A DNA stretch of 11,394 nt from CAYLNK01 sp964384675. GTDB taxonomy: Bacteria; Acidobacteriota; Thermoanaerobaculia; UBA5066. A program made the position numbers and the translations under genes. The notes under the pieces were generated by a model, which was not told where the DNA came from, searched no databases, and was given only the letters and a program-made list of their open reading frames with translations. Shown piece after piece: positions 1 to 6,149 of this stretch. The stretch spans positions 1 through 11,394 of the forward strand of contig CAYLNK010000218.1 of assembly GCA_964384675.1 (NCBI GenBank), given 5' to 3'. The stretch's first letter is position 1. The number at the start of each line of letters is the position of its first letter.

Positions 1-753
1 ATCCGCCGCGGTCCGCGCGTGCGCGGTGACGCGCAGCCCGGACGCGTGGGCGCGCCGCACGATCGCGGGGAGCAGCGCCGGGTCGAGGCCCCGCTTGCCG
101 CGGAAAGCCGGGTCGTCCTTCCGCTTCGCGAGCTCCTCGGAGTGCTCCAGGTAGACCTTCAGGAAGTCCGGGTGGTTCGCGAGGACGGCGGGCCACACCG
201 CGTCGAGATCGGCCGCGCCGTCCACCACGAAGTACGCCTGGCCCGGGAGGTCGGCGAGGGCCAGCCCGTCCAGCCCGCCGCTCGCCACCGCCGCCTCGTA
301 GACCTGGATGGGATGTCCGCCGCTGGCGGTGAGCCCCCCGTGCGCGTACGCGACGTCGACGCCTTCGGGCCTGTTCACGAAGGGCTGGAAGCGTACGGCG
401 AGACGGGGCAGATCGTTCGTGCACTTGAGGTAGAAGACGCCCTGCGCCAGCCGGGCCCGGACCTGCCGCTCCGGGTCGGGGCCGCCGCCCAGGTCGTGGC
501 TGTGTGCGTCGCCGTACGGCGGCACGACGAATTTGCCGGTGAGGTCGATGGTGGAGTCGACCGGCCCGTCCCAGGCGCTCCTGAAGACGCCGCCCACCGT
601 GTAGACCGTGCGCGGCACGAAGGCGCGTCCGTCGAACCAGAGTCCGTTCGACAGTCGGAAGTCGTGTCGCTCGCCTCCGTGCCCGAGGAGTGAGGCCGCG
701 AGGAGGAGGCCACCGGCGAGGGCCGGGACGACCGGTCGGAGAGCTGATCGCAT
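1..753 (-). CDS. Secreted amidohydrolase, imidazolonepropionase-like (3' end cut off by window edge)
   Basis: The first 251 codons of a minus-strand gene that continues past the left edge. Residues 1-24 look like an export signal: basic start (MRSALR), then a hydrophobic Ala/Leu/Gly stretch. The mature part opens with a small beta-rich segment and then a metal-dependent amidohydrolase core. The HxH metal motif is at His84/His86 in GDAHSH, preceded by the usual strand (FVVPPYGDAH). Lys199 in FLKVYLEHSEE is a candidate for the bridging, often carboxylated lysine, and His245 in RVTAHAR is a candidate third metal histidine. These are the marks of amidohydrolase-superfamily enzymes annotated as imidazolonepropionase-related. 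The family hydrolyses C-N bonds in amides, cyclic amides or peptides; the substrate cannot be told here. PPYGDAHSH replaces the more common PGLIDxHxH. The start at 753 is chosen because the signal peptide follows at once; the Shine-Dalgarno sequence is weak. It is divergent from the permease at 1044. Confidence 0.85.
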   Translation of the reverse strand, partial: MRSALRPVVPALAGGLLLAASLLGHGGERHDFRLSNGLWFDGRAFVPRTVYTVGGVFRSAWDGPVDSTIDLTGKFVVPPYGDAHSHDLGGGPDPERQVRARLAQGVFYLKCTNDLPRLAVRFQPFVNRPEGVDVAYAHGGLTASGGHPIQVYEAAVASGGLDGLALADLPGQAYFVVDGAADLDAVWPAVLANHPDFLKVYLEHSEELAKRKDDPAFRGKRGLDPALLPAIVRRAHASGLRVTAHARTAAD

Positions 754-1043
754 GCCGGGGAGACGCACGGCCGGACGTGAGGTTCCGCGGGCCTGCAAGG
801 TGGGGCGCTCCGCCCGCTTCCGGACATCCCCGTCCCACGACTGGACGCCTCCGGCGCCGACCGATGGCGCCGGGCCGCCGTTCGACGCGGCGGATAGTGA
901 TTCCGCGAGCTGGCACCGCGTTTGAAGAGCATGGGTCGAAAAGAGGACGTACGGGACCTCCCGGGCGAAGATCGGACGAGGAGACGACGCCCGCAAGGAG
1001 CTCGACGGAGTGGCCGGCGGATCGGAGCCGGCATGGGGGCGGC
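754..1043. other. Divergent intergenic spacer
   Basis: These 290 bp separate the amidohydrolase start (minus) from the permease start (plus) and must hold promoters for both directions. I see no convincing coding sequence: open frames here have no start signal or recognisable protein. The stretch 888-960 is visibly less GC-rich than its surroundings (for example GGATAGTGATT and TCGAAAAGAGG), as expected of a promoter region. No good sigma-70 -35/-10 pair with correct spacing was found on either strand. One imperfect sigma-54-like site is listed separately. Confidence 0.6.
911..925 (+). promoter_or_regulatory. Possible sigma-54-like promoter, imperfect
   Basis: TGGCACCGCGTTTGA has a perfect -24 half (TGGCAC) and a -12 half at the right spacing (TTG). 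The last base of the essential GC pair is A instead of C, giving GA. It points toward the permease, whose start is about 120 bp downstream. The -12 mismatch usually harms sigma-54 binding and one such match can arise by chance, so this is only a candidate. No enhancer-binding regulator gene is in the window. Confidence 0.2.
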
Positions 1044-3548
1044 ATGGGCGAGATGAAAGCTCGAGGCTGGTGGCGCGGCGGCTGGTTCGCGGACGTCCTC
1101 GACGACGCGCGCTACGCGGTCCGGAGCCTGCGGCGGACACCGGGGCTCTCCGCGGGCGTGGTCGCGACGCTCGCGCTCGGAATCGGGATGACGGCGACGC
1201 CGCTCAGCATGCTCGACGCCCTGATCTTCCGGCCCTACCCCGTGCCGGACCCGGGCGCCGTGGTCACGCTGGTCGGCACGTCGCACGACAGCCGTTTCGA
1301 TTCCTTCTCGTACCGCGAGTACCTCGACCTCCGGGACCGGACCAGCAGCTACGACGGTGTGGTCGCGAACGGCGAGGTGAAGGGCGTCGGCTTCAGCGCC
1401 GAGCCCGGTGCCCTGCCGCGCGTCAAGGCCGGGATGCTCGTCTCGGGCAACTACTTCCGGGTGCTCGGCGTGGAGCCGCGCCTGGGGCGGGGGTTTCGCG
1501 AGGACGAGGACCTGGTGCCGGGGCGCGACCCGGTGGTCGTGCTCGGGCCGGACTTCTTCAGGCGGGAGCTGGGGGGCGATCCCTCCATCCTGGGCCGGAC
1601 GGTGCGCCTGAACGCCACGGACTTCACCGTGATCGGCGTCGCGCCCGACTCGTTCCCCGGGATGCAGATCTTCACCCCCGTCGACCTCTACATGCCGCTG
1701 GCGATGGCCCGCGTCTTCTCGACGGACCCGCGGAAGGACCTCCTGGAGGACCGCGACGACCGCGAGCTGGGCGTGAAGGCGCGCCTCAGGGCCGGCACCT
1801 CGCTCGCCCAGGCACGGAGCGAGATCGAGGCGCTGGCGCAGGCACTGGAGCGTGAGAGCCCGCGGACGAACCGCGGCCGCGGAGCGGCGGTGCACACCCG
1901 GCTCGAGATGCGGACGCGCGGCGACTTCCAGGAATGGAAGTTCGGCGTCATCTTCTCGATCCTCGCGCTGTCGGTGCTGCTGGTCGCGTGCACCAACGTG
2001 GCGGGCCTCCTCCTGAGCCGCGCCCGCGCCCGGACGCGCGAGATCGCGGTGCGGCTGGCGCTGGGCGTCGGCCGATTCCGGCTGGTCCGTCTCCTGCTGA
2101 CGGAGAGCCTGATCCTGGCCGGCCTGGGAGGGCTCCTCGGGGTCGGCATCGGCTATGCCGGCATCCGGCTCATGAGGACGTTCAGCATCCCCAGCGAGCT
2201 GCCGGTCACGATCCCGTTCCGCATGGACACGCGCCTCCTCTCGGCCAGCCTCGTCCTCTCGGTCGTGAGCGCCCTCGTGTGCGGCCTCGCGCCGGCGCTG
2301 CAGAGCGTGCGAACGGACCTCGTCAGCGGGCTGAAGTCTGCCGGCGTCGAGGAGCCGGGCCGTAAGCGCCTGTGGGGCCGCAACGCGCTGGTGGTGGCGC
2401 AGGTGTCCCTGTCGTTGATGCTCCTCTCGGCGGCCTTCCTGATGGCCCGGAGCTTCCAGCGCGACGTGGCCGACGGGACCGGGTTCACCAAGGACCACCT
2501 GCTGCTGGCGCGGTTCGACCCGCGGCTCGGGCAATACGACGCGGCCCGGACCGCTCGTTTCTACGAGCTCCTCACCGACCGGGTGCGGAGCGAGCCCGGC
2601 GTGACGAGCGCCGGCCTGACGCAGAACCCCCCGCTCGGGCTCGGCGATTTCGCTCGGGTCGCCTTCGTGCCCGAAGGGCACCAGCTGCCGCGCGATCGCG
2701 AGAACGTCACCTCCCTGATGGACACCGTGGACGAGGGGTACTTCGAGACGATGGGCGTGCCGATCGTGCAAGGCCGCGGCTTCCTCCCCACCGATACGGC
2801 GGACGCGCCGCGCGTCGCCGTCGTCAACGAGCATCTCGCCAGGCGTTACTGGCCCGACGCCGACCCCCTGGGGAAGCGCATCCGCCTGGAGAACGGCGCG
2901 GGCGTGCCGGTCGAGATCGTCGGCGTCGCCAGGTCGATCAAGTACACGACGGGCCCGGGCAAGGCGGTGGACTTCCTGTACATGCCGCTCGCCCAGCACC
3001 CGGTCGCGCGGATGATCCTGCTCCTCCGTTCGAGCGGCGACCCGCTGCAGCTCGTGCAGCCCCTGAAGGACCTGGTCCGGAGGCTCGATCCGGATCTCCC
3101 GCTCCTGGAGCTCCGGACCTACGAGGACGTCTACCGGTACAGCACCGTGGAGGGACCGCGCGTCGCCATCCGGCTCCTCGGGACGCTCGGCGCGGTGGGC
3201 CTCCTCCTGGCCGTCGCCGGCCTGTACGGCGTGGTGGCCTACAACGTGAGCCGCAGGACACGGGAGATCGGCATCCGGATGGCCATCGGCGCCGCGCCTC
3301 TCGACGTGCTGCGGCTGGTGATGGGGAGCGGGATCGCGCTCGTGGCGGCGGGCACGGGGATCGGCCTGGCGATGGGTCTGGGGGTCGAGCGGCTCATGAA
3401 CGCCATGCTCTTCGACGCGGGCCACGTCGACCTCGTGGCGTACGCCGTGGTCGTCCCCGCGCTCTTCCTCGTGACCACGCTGGCGGCCTACGTACCCGCG
3501 CGAAGGGCCTCCCGGTTCGCGCCCACCCAGGCGCTCCGGTACGAATAG
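1044..3548 (+). CDS. FtsX/MacB-type ABC permease, duplicated orphan permease (ADOP) family
   Basis: 834 residues. A MacB-type periplasmic core (about 60-290) sits between the first membrane segment (about 36-63) and the first FtsX unit. A second periplasmic core (about 475-700) precedes the second FtsX unit. Membrane segments lie at about 302-325, 350-375, 398-418, 446-468, 708-733, 757-780 and 797-817. Family hallmarks are DDARYAVRSLRRTPGL at the N-terminus, two R-x-R-E-I-x-x-R-x-A-x-G loops (about 330-341 and 738-749, TREIAVRLALG and TREIGIRMAIG), and the C-terminus PARRASRFAPTQALRYE. Two-unit permeases of about 800-880 residues encoded without a paired ATPase are known as acidobacterial duplicated orphan permeases. 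No ATPase gene is nearby. MacB relatives couple ATP hydrolysis to periplasmic work rather than moving substrate through the membrane; this protein's role and partner are unknown. Start: ATG 1044 with GGAG 16 nt upstream; ATG 1053 in frame is an equally possible start. Confidence 0.9.
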   Translation: MGEMKARGWWRGGWFADVLDDARYAVRSLRRTPGLSAGVVATLALGIGMTATPLSMLDALIFRPYPVPDPGAVVTLVGTSHDSRFDSFSYREYLDLRDRTSSYDGVVANGEVKGVGFSAEPGALPRVKAGMLVSGNYFRVLGVEPRLGRGFREDEDLVPGRDPVVVLGPDFFRRELGGDPSILGRTVRLNATDFTVIGVAPDSFPGMQIFTPVDLYMPLAMARVFSTDPRKDLLEDRDDRELGVKARLRAGTSLAQARSEIEALAQALERESPRTNRGRGAAVHTRLEMRTRGDFQEWKFGVIFSILALSVLLVACTNVAGLLLSRARARTREIAVRLALGVGRFRLVRLLLTESLILAGLGGLLGVGIGYAGIRLMRTFSIPSELPVTIPFRMDTRLLSASLVLSVVSALVCGLAPALQSVRTDLVSGLKSAGVEEPGRKRLWGRNALVVAQVSLSLMLLSAAFLMARSFQRDVADGTGFTKDHLLLARFDPRLGQYDAARTARFYELLTDRVRSEPGVTSAGLTQNPPLGLGDFARVAFVPEGHQLPRDRENVTSLMDTVDEGYFETMGVPIVQGRGFLPTDTADAPRVAVVNEHLARRYWPDADPLGKRIRLENGAGVPVEIVGVARSIKYTTGPGKAVDFLYMPLAQHPVARMILLLRSSGDPLQLVQPLKDLVRRLDPDLPLLELRTYEDVYRYSTVEGPRVAIRLLGTLGAVGLLLAVAGLYGVVAYNVSRRTREIGIRMAIGAAPLDVLRLVMGSGIALVAAGTGIGLAMGLGVERLMNAMLFDAGHVDLVAYAVVVPALFLVTTLAAYVPARRASRFAPTQALRYE

Positions 3549-3560
3549 CGAGTCGAGGAG

Positions 3561-3574
3561 CCGACGGCCGTCGG
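3561..3574 (+). terminator. Perfect palindrome just after the permease stop; possible weak hairpin
   Basis: CCGACGGCCGTCGG is a perfect 14-bp palindrome 12 nt after the permease stop codon. As RNA it could form a 5-bp stem (CCGAC/GTCGG) with a GGCC loop. No T-run follows, so it is not a typical intrinsic terminator. The next gene lies on the same strand 34 nt downstream, so it could trim or attenuate transcripts, or be a protein site, or be chance in GC-rich DNA. Confidence 0.25.
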
Positions 3575-3607
3575 GCCCGCGCTCCCCCAGGAGTAACGTC
3601 CCGGGAC

Positions 3608-4054
3608 ATGCTCCACGTCACACCCGACCGTCAGACCTGCCCCGCCTTCGACGGGATCTACTTCCCGGAGGACGGGTCGGTCGTCCCCATCGAGGGGGGC
3701 CCCGAAGCCGGCTACACCACCGGAGAGCGCCGGACGATCGGCGACGTCGTTCCCCTGGACTGCCTCGACTGGAGCCCGGACCTGGAGCCCACCGGGTCGT
3801 GTCGGCTCGAGACGGCCGAGCTCCTCGTCCTCGGCGGCGCCGGCACGTACGAGGGAGAGGGTTTCCTGGCGGCGTTCTCGCGGCCGTCGCTCGAGCCTCT
3901 CTGGCTCCTCTACTCGCAGTCCGCCGAGGGCTTCCGGAGGGTCGCCTGGTCGGATCCGGACCTGGTGGCGATCTCGGCCGACCCCCCGTATCTGTACGAG
4001 TGGCGTCTGCCGCTTCGAGACCCCGGGTCGTTCCAGGTCCACCGCCTTCCGTGA
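3608..4054 (+). CDS. Protein of unknown function, 148 residues
   Basis: I do not recognise this protein. It starts MLHVTPDRQ, has no signal peptide or membrane segment, and is acidic and rich in Asp, Glu, Pro, Trp and Leu. The middle reads DCLDWSPDLEPTG and SCRLETAELLVLGGAGTYEGEG; the end reads DPDLVAISADPPYLYEWRLPL. Alternating hydrophobic and polar stretches suggest a beta-rich fold, perhaps like one or two propeller blades, but that is inference. A cytosolic location is likely. Evidence that it is real: the purine-rich AGGAG at 3589-3593 lies ahead of the ATG (a rather long 14-nt gap), codon positions look normal for this genome, and its TGA stop overlaps the GTG start of the next gene. 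The open frame extends upstream into the permease gene in a different phase, but that part is a shadow; ATG 3608 is the first sensible start. The GTGA overlap suggests translational coupling with the binding protein. Confidence 0.65.
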   Translation: MLHVTPDRQTCPAFDGIYFPEDGSVVPIEGGPEAGYTTGERRTIGDVVPLDCLDWSPDLEPTGSCRLETAELLVLGGAGTYEGEGFLAAFSRPSLEPLWLLYSQSAEGFRRVAWSDPDLVAISADPPYLYEWRLPLRDPGSFQVHRLP

Positions 4055-5580
4055 GCGGTCGACGCGCTGGCCCCGGCCCACGTCGACTCCTCGTCCTCGG
4101 GGTCGCCCTCGCGTGCGGCGCGGGCTGCGGGCGCGCACCCGAGAGCCCGACGCGCGCGGTCCTCACCGTCGCGACGAGAGCCGACGTCACCGGGATCTTC
4201 CCGAATCCCCCCTACCAGGCCGAGGTCTTTTCGATCGACGTCAACGCGAACGTGTTCGACAGCCTCGTCCGCTTCGACCGGGACCTCCGGGTCCTTCCCG
4301 CCCTGGCCGAAGGCTGGGAGAACCCCGACGATCTCTCCTGGGTCTTCCAGCTGCGCCGCGACGCCAGGTTCTCCAACGGCGCTCCGGTCCTGGCGTCCGA
4401 CGTGGTGGCGTCGCTCCGGACGGCGATCACGCGGAACACGCCGCTGCTCCCGGGCGACACGGTCGAGGCCGTCGGCCCGCACCGCGTGGTGATCCGGACC
4501 AGCCGGCGCTTCCCGCACCTGCTGGCGCACCTCCAGTCCGCGTTCGTCCTTCCGGAAGCGGCGCTCGCCCAGTCACCGGTTCCCGCGATCGGCTCGGGCC
4601 CGTACCGGCTCACGCGCTGGACGCCCGGCCGGGAGCTGGTCCTGGATCGGAATCCTCTCTTCTACGGCTCCGCCCCTGAATTCCAGCGGGTCCGGCTCAG
4701 GGTGATCCCGTCCGCGCCGGAGCGGATCGCCGAGCTCCTGTCCGGGCGGGCTCAGATCGCCGATTCGATCCCACCCGAGCGGGTCGCCGCGCTCGAGCGC
4801 GAGCCGAGCGTGCGGGTGATCTCGGAGCCGAGCCTGAGGGTCCTCTTCCTCGCGTTCCGCGTGGATCGCCCCCCGTTCTCCGACATCCGGTTGAGGCGCG
4901 CCGTCCGCCTCGCCATCGACCAGAGGGAGCTCATCCGCCGGGCGCTGGCCGGGCAGGCCCTGCCGGCGACGCAGCTCGTGCCCCCCGAGGTGTTCGGCTA
5001 CGCCCCGGGCCTCCCGCCGTCGGTGCCCGACCTCGTCGCGGCACGCCGGCTCCTGTCCGACGCGGGGTACCCCGACGGGCTGACCGTCCAGCTGGACGGC
5101 CCGAGCGATCGGTACGTGAACGACGTCCAGATCCTCGACGACGTCCGGCGTCAGCTGGCCGGGGCGGGGATCCGGGTCACCGTCCAGGCGATGCCCAAAG
5201 GCCGCTACTTCTCCTACCTGAAGACGGAGGCCGCGTCCTTCTACCTCCTGGGCTGGGTCTGCAACACGCTCTTCGGGGGCGACGCGCTCGAGGTACTGAT
5301 CCGGGCTCGAGGTTCGGGAGGGCAGGGGGACTTCAACTACCAGGGGATCCGCGAGCCCGAGCTCGACCGGCTGACGGAGGAGAGCTTCCAGGGCGCCGAC
5401 TCGAGGTCCCGGCTCCTCGCGATCCAGAAGGCGATGGCTCTCGTGGCCGAGAAGGAGCTCGTGGTCCCCCTCCTGATCCCTCGCGAGGCCATCGCGATCT
5501 CGCGCGAGGTCTCCTGGGAGCCGGAGCCGGGACTCGCCCTGCGCTTCTCGCAGATGCGGACATCGGCGCCGGCCCCCTGA
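4051..5580 (+). CDS. ABC transporter solute-binding lipoprotein, family 5 (peptide/nickel type, DppA/OppA-like)
   Basis: 509 residues, normal for SBP_bac_5 proteins. Basic start (GRRAGPGPRR), hydrophobic segment LLVLGVALACGAGC, and a likely lipidated cysteine at Cys26 (GAGC) or Cys22; neither is a perfect lipobox. Family features follow in order: VFDSLVRFDRDLRVLPALAEGW (about 68-89), W-x-F-x-LR-x-x-x-x-FSNG-x-P (97-112) with the D-V-V-A-S helix, the IGSGPYRL hinge (180-187), FSDIRLRRAVRLAIDQ-x-x-L (276-294), LLSDAGYPDG (334-343) and the C-terminal lobe with GWVCNTLFGGDALE (401-414) and NYQG-x-x-EPELDRL (429-441). Such proteins bind peptides, nickel chelates, heme or sugars in the periplasm and deliver them to an ABC permease. 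The start GTG 4051 overlaps the previous stop (GTGA) and puts the signal directly at the N-terminus; an upstream extension lacks any support. No cognate permease or ATPase follows: the next genes are on the other strand. The ligand cannot be inferred. Confidence 0.9.
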   Translation: MSGRRAGPGPRRLLVLGVALACGAGCGRAPESPTRAVLTVATRADVTGIFPNPPYQAEVFSIDVNANVFDSLVRFDRDLRVLPALAEGWENPDDLSWVFQLRRDARFSNGAPVLASDVVASLRTAITRNTPLLPGDTVEAVGPHRVVIRTSRRFPHLLAHLQSAFVLPEAALAQSPVPAIGSGPYRLTRWTPGRELVLDRNPLFYGSAPEFQRVRLRVIPSAPERIAELLSGRAQIADSIPPERVAALEREPSVRVISEPSLRVLFLAFRVDRPPFSDIRLRRAVRLAIDQRELIRRALAGQALPATQLVPPEVFGYAPGLPPSVPDLVAARRLLSDAGYPDGLTVQLDGPSDRYVNDVQILDDVRRQLAGAGIRVTVQAMPKGRYFSYLKTEAASFYLLGWVCNTLFGGDALEVLIRARGSGGQGDFNYQGIREPELDRLTEESFQGADSRSRLLAIQKAMALVAEKELVVPLLIPREAIAISREVSWEPEPGLALRFSQMRTSAPAP

Positions 5581-5616
5581 GCCCCGGAACGAGCCACGGG
5601 CAGCAGCTCTCGCCGG

Positions 5617-5633
5617 CCGGGCACCGCGCCCGG
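5617..5633. terminator. Weak hairpin between convergent genes
   Basis: CCGGGC and GCCCGG form a perfect 6-bp GC stem around the 5-nt loop ACCGC, 36 nt past the binding-protein stop and 57 nt past the stop of the convergent small gene at 5691. Position suits a bidirectional terminator. No T-run follows on either side, so it may act with Rho or not at all. The rest of 5581-5690 shows no gene or site. Confidence 0.3.
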
Positions 5634-5690
5634 GACACAATCATGAGCTCGCGGCCGCCGGAGGCGGGGATCGTGGCTCGCCGCGCGTCG

Positions 5691-6149
5691 TCAGTCGTGC
5701 TCTCCGTCCGCCCCCTCCCTCGACTCGGGGAGAGGAGGCTTCCCGCTGCGAGCCTGGGAGGAACCCAGCGTCCGAGCCGTCACCGGGAACGGCACGATCT
5801 CGCCGGGCTCGTCGAGGAAGCCGGCCTTCTCGACGGAGTGGCGCAGCTGGAGCACGTCGATCGAGGCGGAGCGTCCGCCCCGCCCCGCGACGAGGTAGAC
5901 CGCGGACGCGAGGAGGAGGCGCGTGGTCTCGACCAGGTCCCTCCCGGTGGCCGCGGCGATGTCGCGAAGGTCGGCCACCAGGTCGCCGGGGAGCCCGGCC
6001 TCCCTGGGATCCCAATCGTGTGAGCAGCCCTGGATCGCGATCCCGCAGCTGAGACAGAGCGCGGCGTGCGGTGCCACGCCGTCCCTCCCGACACGGCGCG
6101 TGAAGTCGTCTCCGAGCTTCCGGAGCTCCTGCTCGAGCGTGAATCTCAT
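5691..6149 (-). CDS. Small cysteine-motif protein of unknown function, coupled to the RND pump
   Basis: 152 residues; I do not recognise a family. The N-terminal helix (RFTLEQELRKLGDDFTRR) is followed by a possible metal site: His28, Cys32, Cys35, Cys42 and His44, pattern C-x2-C-x6-C-x-H (CLSCGIAIQGCSHDWDP). Next comes a helical part (PGDLVADLRDIAAATGRDLVE-type, about 55-89) ending in a moderately hydrophobic LLLASAVYLVAG, then IDVLQLRHSVEKAGFLDEPGEIVPF. The last ~25 residues are polar and probably disordered. There is no signal peptide, so it is probably cytosolic or peripheral. Its ATG overlaps the RND pump stop (ATGA) and AGGAAGGTG lies just upstream, so it is translationally coupled and the last gene of the efflux operon. 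A metal-binding accessory or sensor of the pump is an inference from motif and position. The reading frame runs further upstream inside the pump gene, but only this start is supported. Confidence 0.75.
   Translation of the reverse strand: MRFTLEQELRKLGDDFTRRVGRDGVAPHAALCLSCGIAIQGCSHDWDPREAGLPGDLVADLRDIAAATGRDLVETTRLLLASAVYLVAGRGGRSASIDVLQLRHSVEKAGFLDEPGEIVPFPVTARTLGSSQARSGKPPLPESREGADGEHD

Noticed and set aside
690..1043. N-terminal extension of the permease by 118 residues
   Set aside because: The extension is Arg/Gly/Pro-rich with no export or domain features, and the permease N-terminus typical of the family starts at 1044-1053.
375..3425. 1016-codon open frame on the minus strand, antisense to the permease
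   Set aside because: It is a mirror of the permease codons in GC-rich DNA: the peptide is dominated by His, Arg, Pro and Glu without domains, whereas the plus strand gives a full, recognisable permease.
2372..3607. Upstream open part of the frame of the 148-residue protein inside the permease gene
   Set aside because: It is a shadow of the permease in another frame; its composition changes sharply at ATG 3608.
3799..4050. N-terminal extension of the binding protein by 84 residues
   Set aside because: It overlaps the 148-residue gene out of frame, and the lipoprotein signal would be internal. GTG 4051 puts the signal at the N-terminus and overlaps the upstream stop.
5643..6023. 126-codon plus-strand open frame over the small cysteine-motif gene
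   Set aside because: The minus strand gives a coherent protein with a Shine-Dalgarno sequence and ATGA coupling; the plus frame has no ribosome site or recognisable content.
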